Assembly (NCBI RefSeq): GCF_002967765.1
Contig: NZ_PUHY01000001.1
Location: 1 to 64,000, forward strand
Source: Blastopirellula marina
GTDB taxonomy: Bacteria; Planctomycetota; Planctomycetia; Pirellulales; Pirellulaceae
DNA: 64,000 nucleotides
Direction of reading: 5' to 3'
Position numbers and translations under genes: made by a program. Positions 26,221 to 35,584 of this stretch are shown one piece after another. The notes beneath the pieces were generated by a model. That model made no database searches and was not told the origin of the DNA. It saw only the letters and a program-made list of their open reading frames with translations. Numbering within the stretch: the stretch's first letter is position 1; each line of letters starts with the position of its first letter.

Positions 26221-27291
26221 CTAATGAGCCTTGGAAGCCTCGCACGAGGAATGTTGCGGGCAGGCGATTACTTCTTCCTCGCGGGGACGCGTGAACATTA
26301 CGTGGTCGACCGTACCGGCAATCAGGTGTTGCACAAGGTTGTAGAAGATAATCGGGAGCAAGACTTGAGGGTGATCGGCTAGGGCCATCGAGGCCAGGAC
26401 AAGGCCGGTACCGTTGTTGTTCATACCCAGCCCGAACATGAGGGCGACCTGGTCTGACTTACTACCGCGGTTAATGCGCCAGATTGTCCAGCCCGCGAGG
26501 AAAGCAACCATGCATAAAGTCGCCACAATCATAAGCGTGACGCCTAGGAAGTCGTAGTCTGGGTTAGCGATCGCTTGTGGAAGCGAAACCGAAGCATTCG
26601 AATAATTCAACAGCAACAAGATCGCGGCGTTGACTAATTTCAGATTAGCTTTGCTGGCGGCAACCTTTTCTTTGCCGACCACAAGGTGACACGCGATGCC
26701 GAGGACCGAAGGAATGATCACGGCGACAAGCAGGAACCAACCTGTTTGTGCCCCAGCCAATTCGTGCAGATCGGCTGAATAGTCGCCAGTGGTCATAAAG
26801 CCCACCGCATGCAGGGCGAGTGGCGTTGCAATTGGGCTGATGAGCGTTGAACCGAGCACTAAGCCCAAACTCAGTGCCAAATTTCCATTCGCATTCTGTG
26901 ACCAAGCGGTCGACGAACCTGCGATAGGCATCGAGGCGACGAGAGCGAGTCCAACCAGGATGTTTTGCACTTCGTCTGGATTATGCCACATCTGCATTGT
27001 CAACATCACGGTGCCAATGTAGGTCAAAGGAATGAGTACATTGGCACCCAGTCCCATCAGAAGAGGCAGTGGCGTTGTGCGCAGTTGTCTAAGTGCCTTG
27101 ATGTCGACGCCCAGTCCAGCATTGAAGAGCAGAAAGGCTAACATTAGCATCGGTAAGCTGATCGACCCCCACGCGATCTCGCGAATCTTTAATCCCAATG
27201 CTGGAAACAAGGCCGCAATGATATAGGAGCTAATCACGAACCAAATGAAATTACGATGAACGTGATGCGATAATCGGCTGAGGAAGTTCAT
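26221..27291 (-). CDS. BASS-family (bile acid:Na+ symporter-type) transporter
   Basis: 356-aa polytopic membrane protein from ATG 27291, AAGGAAAG upstream. About ten hydrophobic segments occur across the length, with family-typical features such as MLAFLLFNAGLGV (~50-62) and ALSLGLVLGSTLISPIATPL (~140-160). BASS proteins import organic anions (or export arsenite in the ACR3 branch); the substrate cannot be read here. It is 45 bp behind the kinase stop and on the same strand, so it is probably a target or partner of that two-component system. Confidence 0.8.
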   Translation of the reverse strand: MNFLSRLSHHVHRNFIWFVISSYIIAALFPALGLKIREIAWGSISLPMLMLAFLLFNAGLGVDIKALRQLRTTPLPLLMGLGANVLIPLTYIGTVMLTMQMWHNPDEVQNILVGLALVASMPIAGSSTAWSQNANGNLALSLGLVLGSTLISPIATPLALHAVGFMTTGDYSADLHELAGAQTGWFLLVAVIIPSVLGIACHLVVGKEKVAASKANLKLVNAAILLLLNYSNASVSLPQAIANPDYDFLGVTLMIVATLCMVAFLAGWTIWRINRGSKSDQVALMFGLGMNNNGTGLVLASMALADHPQVLLPIIFYNLVQHLIAGTVDHVMFTRPREEEVIACPQHSSCEASKAH

Positions 27292-27336
27292 GTGGTTACT
27301 TTCCTTAGGTAACACTTTGAATGGATATACGCTTCG

Positions 27337-28740
27337 TTAGTCGTCCATGAGATCATCAGAGACTTTCGGTAGCTGAAGCGTGAAACAACTCCCCCGAGTT
27401 CGTTCACTGGTGACGGTAAGGTCACCACCGAATGTTTTTGCCAAGCGATTGGCAATCGAAAGACCGAGTCCTACTCCTTCGACGCCACTTTGACGAGCCT
27501 GTTCACTTCGCACAAACGGCGTGAACAGGTTGCCAATATCACCCTTGTCGATACCACATCCCTGATCGGCGACGGACACGAGAATGTGGTCCTCGTCGTT
27601 GTTCAACGAAACGACGATCGGGCTCCCTGTTTCGCTGAATTTACAGGCGTTCTCCAACAGAATATTTAGGATTTCGGCTAACAGCTCTGACTGAGCGACA
27701 CAGCGACTGCAACCTGATTGGTCGCAATCGAGCTGGATATCGTTGTGGCGAGGGTGGTCGTCCCATTGTGTGAGATACGTCGGTAGCCAGCTTGCTAGAT
27801 CGACGATGACCAGTCTTGGCAAATTGGCCTCGCGATCGCTACGTGCCAGAAACAGAAGTGACTCGACGACCCGCGAAAGGTGGGTTCCTTTGCGTTTGAT
27901 TGTTTCCAGTATGGCTTGGTAGTCGGTGTCGGTCCGATCGTGACGGAGAGCAACGTCGACATGTCCCAATATTGCCGTTAAAGGTGTCCGAAGCTGATGC
28001 GACGCATCGCTGGTGAAACGACGCTGGCGTTCGAACGACTCCTGCAAGCGATCGAGCATCGCATTAAACGCCTGAGTGAGTTGTCCGACTTCGTCATGCG
28101 TGTGCACTCTAGGAAGACGCTGGGAAGGATCAACAAAGTCGATATGTTCGGCAGCGATTGCCATTGAGCGTACCGGAGATAACGCCCAGCGGCAGACGTA
28201 GCGAGCTGAGGCGAATGCTGCTAGCCACACGACCGAAGAGAGCCCGACTAGCCAGGCGATGAGTTGCCACTGTGCGGCTTGCACGGGCTTTCGCGAGATG
28301 GCGGCACTAGCGATCAGGGCAGCATGCTTGGTGCTGGCTTCGCCGATCATAGGTTGGGAATCATCACTGGAGGAGGTGGTCGCCTCAATCGTGCGTTGGG
28401 CAAACTGCCAATTTCGGTTATCAAATGCCGTTATGTCGGTATGCTCGGCATCGTGCGAACGTGCGATCAGGTTGTTTTTGTCATCCTTGATCCACCAGGC
28501 CAACTGATCTTCGTAGGTTGGGAATTCCAGCACGCGACGTCGCTCGCCCGGTTCCCATTCGACGCCTGCTGCGTCGGTTTCGATCATCCCGCATATCGAA
28601 TTGAGTGCTGCCGTCAGCCGCTCGTCAACTTGTTGGTTGAGATAGTAGTCGGCTACACCATACATCGAGACCGAGAAGCCTACGAGAACCAACAATAGCA
28701 TGGCCAGGAAGAAGCAGGTTAGGCGGGTGGTAATGGTCAC
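27337..28740 (-). CDS. sensor histidine kinase
   Basis: 467-aa kinase. TM1 at ~7-29, a periplasmic sensor (~30-157), TM2 (~158-182), HAMP (~185-235), HisKA with the phospho-acceptor in SDASHQLRTPLTA (~248), and HATPase with ENACKFSE (N box, ~366), DQGCGIDKGD (G1, ~394) and GVGLGLSIA (G2). It starts at GTG 28740, which overlaps the regulator's TGA (GTGA), so the pair is coupled. The layout is like CusS/CzcS, which sense metals, but the periplasmic domain is too variable to name a ligand. Confidence 0.9.
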   Translation of the reverse strand: MTITTRLTCFFLAMLLLVLVGFSVSMYGVADYYLNQQVDERLTAALNSICGMIETDAAGVEWEPGERRRVLEFPTYEDQLAWWIKDDKNNLIARSHDAEHTDITAFDNRNWQFAQRTIEATTSSSDDSQPMIGEASTKHAALIASAAISRKPVQAAQWQLIAWLVGLSSVVWLAAFASARYVCRWALSPVRSMAIAAEHIDFVDPSQRLPRVHTHDEVGQLTQAFNAMLDRLQESFERQRRFTSDASHQLRTPLTAILGHVDVALRHDRTDTDYQAILETIKRKGTHLSRVVESLLFLARSDREANLPRLVIVDLASWLPTYLTQWDDHPRHNDIQLDCDQSGCSRCVAQSELLAEILNILLENACKFSETGSPIVVSLNNDEDHILVSVADQGCGIDKGDIGNLFTPFVRSEQARQSGVEGVGLGLSIANRLAKTFGGDLTVTSERTRGSCFTLQLPKVSDDLMDD

Positions 28741-29414
28741 GATGCCTCCTCACCTAGGTAATAGCCGCGATTCCGGATCGTATGAATTAAGCGGGGCCCA
28801 TGCGCTTCGAGCTTTCGTCGTAACTCCATCACGTGAACTTCGAGCGTGTTGGAAAGTCCGTCGTACTGTTCTTCCCAAACCTGTTCGTAGATTCGCGTCT
28901 TGCTGAGAATCTGACCAGGGTGTCGGAGAAAGAAGATGAGTAGAGAATGTTCTTTCGCCGTCAGGTCGAGTCGATTGCCCGCCCGTTCCGATCGCTGACT
29001 GACAAGATCAATCTGGATATCTTGGTGCGCGAGTATTGAGTTGGATTGACCTTGGCTTCGAACGAGGACGCGAATTCTGGCTAGTAGTTCCTCGAACGCG
29101 AACGGCTTGCAAAGATAATCGTTCGCCCCATGATCGAGCCCTTCCACGCGGTCGGAAACGGCGTCCTTGGCGGTCAGGAATAGCACAGGCGTGGATTGAT
29201 CCCTTTGTCGAAACCGTTTAAGAAGCTGCATACCGTCGGTGATTGGTAGCCACCAATCGAGCAGCACGACATCCCAGCCGCCGTTTTGGAGTGCGAACCA
29301 GCCATCTTGTCCGTCGGCAGCGTGTTCGACGACGAAACCTTCTTCACGTAGTCCGCGAATCACGAATTCTGCGATTTCGTTGTCGTCTTCAATGAGTAAG
29401 ATGCGAATGCCCAT
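28737..29414 (-). CDS. OmpR-family response regulator
   Basis: 225-aa regulator. Receiver: acidic pair in LLIEDDNEIAE (~7-11), phospho-Asp in VVLLDWWLP (~52) and Lys in LFLTAKDAV (~102). A C-terminal OmpR-type winged helix follows (~130-220; LDLTAKEHSLL, NTLEVHVMELRRKL). Coupled to the downstream kinase. It lies 66 bp after a PepSY-like gene and near the CzcBA efflux genes, so control of envelope metal or antibiotic stress is plausible. Confidence 0.9.
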   Translation of the reverse strand: MGIRILLIEDDNEIAEFVIRGLREEGFVVEHAADGQDGWFALQNGGWDVVLLDWWLPITDGMQLLKRFRQRDQSTPVLFLTAKDAVSDRVEGLDHGANDYLCKPFAFEELLARIRVLVRSQGQSNSILAHQDIQIDLVSQRSERAGNRLDLTAKEHSLLIFFLRHPGQILSKTRIYEQVWEEQYDGLSNTLEVHVMELRRKLEAHGPRLIHTIRNRGYYLGEEAS

Positions 29415-29480
29415 GGGAGCCTACTTTCGATCTCTCGTCGTTTGTTTCCGATGGGCATTGCCGATCATTACGAGCACGCG

Positions 29481-29993
29481 TTAGTCTTCGTCGTCTTCGT
29501 GCTCGTTATCATTTTGGACGACTTTGCCGCTCGGTTTGAGTTTCACTTCTTTGTTTTTACCATCCGTCGACTTGAGTTGGACTTCATAGTATTCCAACTC
29601 TTGCTCACCATCTTCGACTTCGTAAACGGCTTCCGCAGATGCGGCTTTCCAATCCGCGAAACGCTTCTTCAGCGTCTTCTTGACCTTCTTCGGTAGGTCC
29701 GCGAGCGGCAGCTCTGTCTCGGCAGATTCGACCTCACCATCTTCCTCGACGCAGACGTCGATCTTTTTGCCATCGAGTGAAAGGGTGACTTCGAACTCTA
29801 GCTCTTCGTCGCCCTCTTCCTCCTCGGAAGTGGCTTTTATGACCTTGGCGGTTGGATACATCTTCTTTACCGCATCGGATACGGCTTGGGGAAGCTTGTC
29901 GAGTGGAACCGACTTCTCTGCAGCCATCCCCTGACTGGCCAAAATCGTCAAGCCTGTAATCGCAATCGCGCAGTTGGACAAAACAAATCGCAT
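29481..29993 (-). CDS. exported PepSY-like protein
   Basis: 170-aa protein from ATG 29993 (GAGGAG upstream). Signal peptide FVLSNCAIAITGLTILASQG, cleavage near MAA|EK. The mature part has two PepSY-like repeats (LPQAVSDAVKKMYPTAKVIKA and LPKKVKKTLKKRFADWKAA, split here for quoting), each with charged strands, and long acidic runs. PepSY-type proteins often lie beside OmpR-type two-component systems, as here. Periplasmic ion or peptide binding is a reasonable guess. An upstream extension to 30095 lacks support. Confidence 0.7.
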   Translation of the reverse strand: MRFVLSNCAIAITGLTILASQGMAAEKSVPLDKLPQAVSDAVKKMYPTAKVIKATSEEEEGDEELEFEVTLSLDGKKIDVCVEEDGEVESAETELPLADLPKKVKKTLKKRFADWKAASAEAVYEVEDGEQELEYYEVQLKSTDGKNKEVKLKPSGKVVQNDNEHEDDED

Positions 29994-30205
29994 GATGATA
30001 CTCCTCGAAAAGTTCAAGTAAACATTCCTTGTACGATGGTTGAGCCAAAGAAGTCTTGCCTCACCAACCGTCTCTCGAATTGTATCTCTGCTCAATAAAT
30101 CGTCCGTGAATCGAAAATAAGAAATAGTTTATTTACGAGGTGTTGATTGTGCACTCTTCGACAAGCCACGCATCGGGCGTTCAATTCGCCCGTGGCGATT
30201 ACAGA

Positions 30206-33200
30206 TCAGGAAGAGACGTATTTCTGATTTTGACCGAATGATGCGTATAAGATAGGAAGCAGCACCAGCGTGAGAAAGGTTGAGGAAACCAGCCCCCCAA
30301 CGATCACAATCGCCATGGGATATTCGATCTCATGCCCAGGCAGATTACCGAGCACAATCAGCGGCAGCAGCGCTAACGCTGTGCTTGACGCGGTCATCAG
30401 GATGGGAGCCAACCGTTCGCTAGCTCCTCGCAAGATCAGCTCTACCCCAGGCCGCATCCCTTCCTGCTGCAGATGTTGATAGTGGCTGATGAGCAAGATT
30501 CCGTTCCGAATGGCGACACCAAATACCGTGACGAAACCAACCAGCGATCCAAGGGAGATATCTCCTCCGGTTGCTAAGATGCTAGCCACACCCCCGACAC
30601 ACGCGAGTGGCACGCTGACCATAACCAGTAATGCCAGTCGCGTCGAACGAAGGTCGACATATAGTAAGGCAAAGATCCCTAACAGCGCAACGCCGCTCAA
30701 AAGCAGAAGTCGGGTTTGTGCCTGGCTGCGAGCTTCGTATTCTCCACCGAATTCTAGATGGTACCCTGGTGGCAAGTTCGCTTCTACGGTGGACAATTGC
30801 TGCTGGATGTCCTCGGTGGCCGTCGCGACATCACGTCCTTCAAGGTTACAAGTGACCAGCAATCGACGGCTGGCTTGTTCGCGATTGATCGTGTTGATTC
30901 CATTCACCAAATTGATCGAGGCCACGGCATGCAGTGGTATCGATTCTCCCGTGAGAGAATCGACCTGTAATTGTCCGAGAAGTTCGGGACTTTCGCGTGT
31001 CTCAGGAGCGGCCCGTACGATCACATCGAAGACGCGATCTTGCTCGTACACCTGTCCCACGACCGTCCCACGTAGCAACGTTTGGATGTCTTGATTTAGC
31101 TGCCCAACTGAGAAGCCGTAACGAGCGGCCTCTTGCGGGCGGACCATGACTTGGATTTGTGGAACTTCGACTTGTTGTTCGATCTGTAAGTCGGCGACGC
31201 CTTTGATTCGTTGCATGACTTTCGTGACCGACTGGGCATGGTCGCGCAGCACGTTTAAGTCGGAACCAACGATACGAACGACTAGATCGGCCGTCGAGCC
31301 TGTGATTACTTCGTCGATTCGCTCGCGTAAGAATTGTTTCACTTGAAAACGATGGCCTGGGACGTCGTCGACACTTTCGCGAACTTCTTTGAGTACCGAG
31401 TCGTAGTCCGCAGTTTCGTCGATCACGACCCAGATTTCACTGATATTCGGTCCCCAGGTATCTTCCGACAAGTCCGCACGACCAACTTGTTGAGCGACGC
31501 TCAATACTCCTGGGATTGCCTGCAAGCGATTGGCAACGCGACTCCCGACACGAACCGCCTCGGGCAACGATTCGTCAGGACTTCCGACCATGAAGACGAC
31601 AAAATTTGATTCGCGAAAGTCAGGCAAGAACTCGCCACCGAGAAAAGGTATGACTGCCGCGGCGGCCGTGATCATGAAGACTGAAGTCGCGACGGTCGTT
31701 TTTCGAAACCGCAGAAACAACGGTAACATCTGACGATAGATTCGAGTTAGCCCACGCACCAAAAATGGATCGCGTTCTTCCCTTCCGTTCGTTCCTCTCA
31801 GCATCAGCAGGCACATCGCTGGGGTCACTATCAATGCGACCAATAATGAAACCAGGATAGCCGAGATGTAAGCCATCCCGAGCGGCCAGAAAAAGGTACC
31901 GGCCAGTCCGCCCATGAAGAACACCGGAACGAAAATAAGAACGACAATAAAGCTGGCATAAACGACGGCGCTGCGGACTTCCAGCGAAGCATCCAGTACG
32001 ACTTGAAGTGCGGACCGAGGCGAGTCCATGCGGGCGTTCTCTCGCAATCGACGGAGGACGTTTTCGACATCGACAATCGCGTCGTCGACGACTTCGCCTA
32101 AAGCGATTGCCAACCCGCCTAATGTCATGGCGTTAAGCGAAAATCCCAGCCCGCGGAGGACAAGGATCGCGCCGAGCAACGACAGGGGTATCGCCGTGAG
32201 ACTGATGACTACGGTCCGCCATTGAAAGAGGAACGCGATCAAGATCAATATGACCAGCACGCAGCCAATTAGAATCGCAGAGCTCAGGTTGCCGATTGCC
32301 CGTTCGATAAACGTCGCTTGGCGAAATAGCACCGGATGCAGTTCGACACCAGCAGGCAATGTTTGCCCAAGTTCGCTAATCGCTTGTTGCACATTATCTG
32401 AGACGGTCAATGTGTTGAATGAAGGTTGTTTGTGAACCAGCATCAACACGCCTGGTTGGCCATTGATCGTGGCATCGCCCGGTTTATCGGCGGCTCCGAC
32501 TGCCACGTCAGCAACCTGGCCCAAGGTTATTGGCACACCTTCTTCCATGAAAACGGGTACGGCGGCCAAGTCTTCCGGCGACATAATTTTGGTGCGCTGT
32601 TGGATTGTCAAGCGCTGATTGGGAGTCTCTAAATAACCTGCTCCACCAAACCCGGTCGCATTCTGTGCTGCCAAAGTGACCTCGTCCAGTGTCAATTGAT
32701 ACTGTCGAAGCTTAAGGGGATCGACGAGCACCTGATACTGCTTAACTTCTCCGCCAAACACTTCCACATGCGCGACACCTCGCACTGCTTGGAGTCGACG
32801 ACGAAACGTCCAATCAGCGATCGTCCGTAACTCCATTGCGGAGATGGAATCGGATGTCATTCCAAGCATTAATAGGCGACTAGTGGAGGCGGCGAGTGGT
32901 GTCATTCGCGGAGCCCCTGCTAGTTTTGGCAACTGCGTGGAAGCTTCATTTAGTCGTTCACTCACCAATTGCCGTGCATCCAAAATATCGGTGCCATCGT
33001 CAAAGATCGCCGTTACCACGGAGAGTCCAGCAACCGAAGAGGATCGCAGCGTTTTGATGTGACTAACGCCGTTCACTGCCGATTCAACTGGGATGGTGAT
33101 CAGTTGCTCGACTTCCTCGGTCGAAAGTCCTGGAGCTTCCGTTTGGATCACAATTTGAGGCGGAGCGAACTCAGGAAAGACATCCCATGGCGACTCTTGA

Positions 33201-33292
33201 ACTGTGTACGCACCGATGGCGATTAAGCTGACTGCCAACAGCAGCACAATCACGCGAAATTCAAGTGAAAAATGGATCAGGCGAGCAAGCAT
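30206..33292 (-). CDS. HME-RND efflux pump, CzcA/CusA family
   Basis: 1028-aa inner-membrane pump from ATG 33292, which lies 1 bp after the adaptor stop. It has 12 expected membrane segments, the RND N-terminal helix and PESPWDVFPEFAPPQI-type periplasmic entry (~25-45), repeated porter domains, and the TM4 motif GEVVDDAIVDVEN (~400) with the two Asp residues of the proton relay. HME-RND pumps export metal ions or related cations across the envelope with an adaptor and an outer-membrane channel. No channel gene is seen nearby. The extension to 33427 overlaps the adaptor gene and is unlikely. Confidence 0.85.
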   Translation of the reverse strand: MLARLIHFSLEFRVIVLLLAVSLIAIGAYTVQESPWDVFPEFAPPQIVIQTEAPGLSTEEVEQLITIPVESAVNGVSHIKTLRSSSVAGLSVVTAIFDDGTDILDARQLVSERLNEASTQLPKLAGAPRMTPLAASTSRLLMLGMTSDSISAMELRTIADWTFRRRLQAVRGVAHVEVFGGEVKQYQVLVDPLKLRQYQLTLDEVTLAAQNATGFGGAGYLETPNQRLTIQQRTKIMSPEDLAAVPVFMEEGVPITLGQVADVAVGAADKPGDATINGQPGVLMLVHKQPSFNTLTVSDNVQQAISELGQTLPAGVELHPVLFRQATFIERAIGNLSSAILIGCVLVILILIAFLFQWRTVVISLTAIPLSLLGAILVLRGLGFSLNAMTLGGLAIALGEVVDDAIVDVENVLRRLRENARMDSPRSALQVVLDASLEVRSAVVYASFIVVLIFVPVFFMGGLAGTFFWPLGMAYISAILVSLLVALIVTPAMCLLMLRGTNGREERDPFLVRGLTRIYRQMLPLFLRFRKTTVATSVFMITAAAAVIPFLGGEFLPDFRESNFVVFMVGSPDESLPEAVRVGSRVANRLQAIPGVLSVAQQVGRADLSEDTWGPNISEIWVVIDETADYDSVLKEVRESVDDVPGHRFQVKQFLRERIDEVITGSTADLVVRIVGSDLNVLRDHAQSVTKVMQRIKGVADLQIEQQVEVPQIQVMVRPQEAARYGFSVGQLNQDIQTLLRGTVVGQVYEQDRVFDVIVRAAPETRESPELLGQLQVDSLTGESIPLHAVASINLVNGINTINREQASRRLLVTCNLEGRDVATATEDIQQQLSTVEANLPPGYHLEFGGEYEARSQAQTRLLLLSGVALLGIFALLYVDLRSTRLALLVMVSVPLACVGGVASILATGGDISLGSLVGFVTVFGVAIRNGILLISHYQHLQQEGMRPGVELILRGASERLAPILMTASSTALALLPLIVLGNLPGHEIEYPMAIVIVGGLVSSTFLTLVLLPILYASFGQNQKYVSS

Positions 33293-33293
33293 A

Positions 33294-34496
33294 CTAATCG
33301 TCGTCCTCGACATCGAGTTGCTCTTCGTGCTGTTCGCCGTAGATTGCTTGAGCACCACGAACGACAATCTCTTCACCTTCGTCGAGGCCTTGCTTGATGG
33401 CGACGACTGCTTTGCTTCCAGATCCAAGCTGCACTTGTCTGGGCTCGAAAGAGTCTTTGGCTGTCCGCACGTAGACGATTGGATCGCCGTTGCCTCCCCA
33501 CACCACAGCGGAACGAGGAACGACCCGTTGCTCCTGTAGGTCTCCCAGAGGCAATTCTATTGAAATCGATTGTCCGGGGCGTAGTTTACCGTCGCTATTC
33601 GCCAGCTCGTAATAAATGTCTACCGTGCGACGTCCAGGAGCCGCTGCAACAATTGCATCGACGGGCGCGGCGCTGAACGGTTCTAACTTGCCAGGTAACG
33701 AAACAATCGCGGGTGAGTCGTCCGAAATAGTTGACACATCGTCCACGAAAACGGGAACCTTGATCCAAAGCTGGCTCCAGTTCGAGACCGTCCAAAGAGG
33801 ATCGCCGACAATGACCAACTGGTTCCCGGCCACGTTGACCGCGCTCACGTGGCCAGTCAGAGGTGCGGTAATGGGCACCGGCCGTAGGATGATTTCATCC
33901 GCATAGGGCTCGGTCGGCAAGTACGAAAGCTTGTCGCGGGCTTCACGATAGGCAATGTCGTTTCGCTCGATCGTCTCTTGAAGTTCCAAGAGACGCGTGC
34001 CTGCGATTGCTTGATTCGCGTCGTTTTGTTGAATGCCACGCAGCTGATTCTGGGCCAGTTTCTTTGAAACCAACGCTTGATTCATCAGGACATCGGCTTC
34101 CTCCTTCGCGATCACTAGTTGCGTTTCCTCTTGCGGGGACAGAGCAGTTCGCAATGTTCCCAGCCTTTCGCCACGGGTTACTTGGGTGCCAATCTGAAGG
34201 CGTGGGTCGCTGGGGTTGGGATCATAGAAGCCAGTCACGCGGGCGCGGATGATTGACTCATTACCTGGGATTGTCATCAACCAACCGGTTGTCCGCAATG
34301 TATTTGGTAGCACTTGCGAACTGACCTTCGCGGTCTTGATACCGATCGATTCCTGAACGCTCGGAGTAATCCGAATGATCTCGCTGGTGGATGGGATGTC
34401 GTCGTCATCCGACAGTTGACCGGTGTCGATACTGCGGAATTGGCAGCCGACAAAACAACTAAGAAGGAGTAGGCCTATCGTTCGGCGCTTATCCAT
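33294..34496 (-). CDS. RND periplasmic adaptor lipoprotein (CzcB/CusB-like)
   Basis: 400-aa membrane-fusion protein. A short signal peptide ends in the lipobox FVGC (Cys ~18). Then a barrel-sandwich/lipoyl region (~75-230, with GERLGTLR and TAPLTGHVSAV), a coiled-coil hairpin (~120-180), a beta-barrel (~230-310) and a C-terminal membrane-proximal domain. It forms the tripartite efflux pump with the RND protein whose gene follows 1 bp later. The acidic tail (EEQLDVEDDD) is unusual and could bind metal. Confidence 0.85.
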   Translation of the reverse strand: MDKRRTIGLLLLSCFVGCQFRSIDTGQLSDDDDIPSTSEIIRITPSVQESIGIKTAKVSSQVLPNTLRTTGWLMTIPGNESIIRARVTGFYDPNPSDPRLQIGTQVTRGERLGTLRTALSPQEETQLVIAKEEADVLMNQALVSKKLAQNQLRGIQQNDANQAIAGTRLLELQETIERNDIAYREARDKLSYLPTEPYADEIILRPVPITAPLTGHVSAVNVAGNQLVIVGDPLWTVSNWSQLWIKVPVFVDDVSTISDDSPAIVSLPGKLEPFSAAPVDAIVAAAPGRRTVDIYYELANSDGKLRPGQSISIELPLGDLQEQRVVPRSAVVWGGNGDPIVYVRTAKDSFEPRQVQLGSGSKAVVAIKQGLDEGEEIVVRGAQAIYGEQHEEQLDVEDDD

Positions 34497-34703
34497 TTCA
34501 GATTCTTAAACCCTGTTACAACGAGTTTTCGTATTCGATCGCCCTTCTCTATCCTACATCAAACCAAGAAAACGTGTCACGATCGCGGATTAGGTGTCGT
34601 GTTCCTGAAGCTATGCGTGGTCAAATTCGCTAAATAACAGGCAGTTCAATAGCGTTCTTAGACAAAACATGAACAATAATTAACGTTCGAGCGCGGAACG
34701 TCT

Positions 34704-35380
34704 TCAAGGCAAAACGACCTCACCCGTCTCTGTCACCTGCCAGAGACGCCCTGTGGTAACCTCCATGGCCGTGAGGAGTCCACCAATGCTGCATCCGGTA
34801 TCGAGGCAGCGACAAAAAACCCATATCAAGTAGTTTGCCCGGGGAATGACCAACGATCGCGATCTTATCGTTAAGATGTGGCCGCGGAGGTTCGACTTCG
34901 ATCGGCGTCAAACGAAGAAGCCGCGAAGGCTGCTCATCCAGCGGTGAATGCCAGCAATAGTTGGCGTGCGTGAAGAAGAACTGCTCGGTTTAGTAGATTG
35001 GTTGACAGGCTTCCAAGAACTGCCAATGTTGATCCGGTACGTCGGCAAGGTCTGCCGTGGACCCATATGATTTAAGCGTGAGATCGCCTCCTTTGTATAG
35101 CCAGCGATCGACCGCCTGTGCATTGCAGCGAGCGTCGATCATCATCTCGTCATGGTTTTCCCAAGATAGCGACATGCTGACACGTTTCTCGAAGAGCAGA
35201 AAGGATCTCCAAGGTCTGACATGTCTCTGGTCCGCGATTCACGTAATCACCAAGGGTTACGATGGTGTCGTCTGCCGCAGGACGGATCAGGTCTAACATC
35301 GTTTGCAAAGTGACGGCATGTCCGTGGATATCCCCGATCGCGATCAGTCGTCCGGTGGCATTTGGTCGGTTCGGCATCAA
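34704..35380 (-). pseudogene. decayed PPP-type metallophosphatase
   Basis: Three frames together give one Ser/Thr-phosphatase-like protein: LIAIGDIHGHAVTL and GDYVNRGPET in the first, ENHDEMMIDA plus FFFTHANYCWHSPLDEQPSR and IVGHSPGK in the second, and a third ending GGLLTAMEVTTGRLWQV. The first frameshift is at an A run (minus-strand GGAAAAC at ~35156, where GGNHDE needs one A fewer). TAA at 34990-34992 interrupts the second frame (probably GAA to TAA). A second shift is near 34795-34820. It sits divergently beside the RNA-repair cassette. Confidence 0.75.
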
Positions 35381-35584
35381 AGTTCAGATCCAACAAATGT
35401 TTCGTAACGGCACGCTATCTTGACAGCAAAATGAGAATCGTACCGAGCGAACTTTTTCGCTGCACGCTTGTCCTTCGATGAACATCGAAATTCAATAAAA
35501 TGTCGCACGCCGATGTGGGGCGTGCCAGGTTGCCGTATGATGACGACAACCGTACCTAGGCGATTTCGGAAAGCGTCCTCGAAT

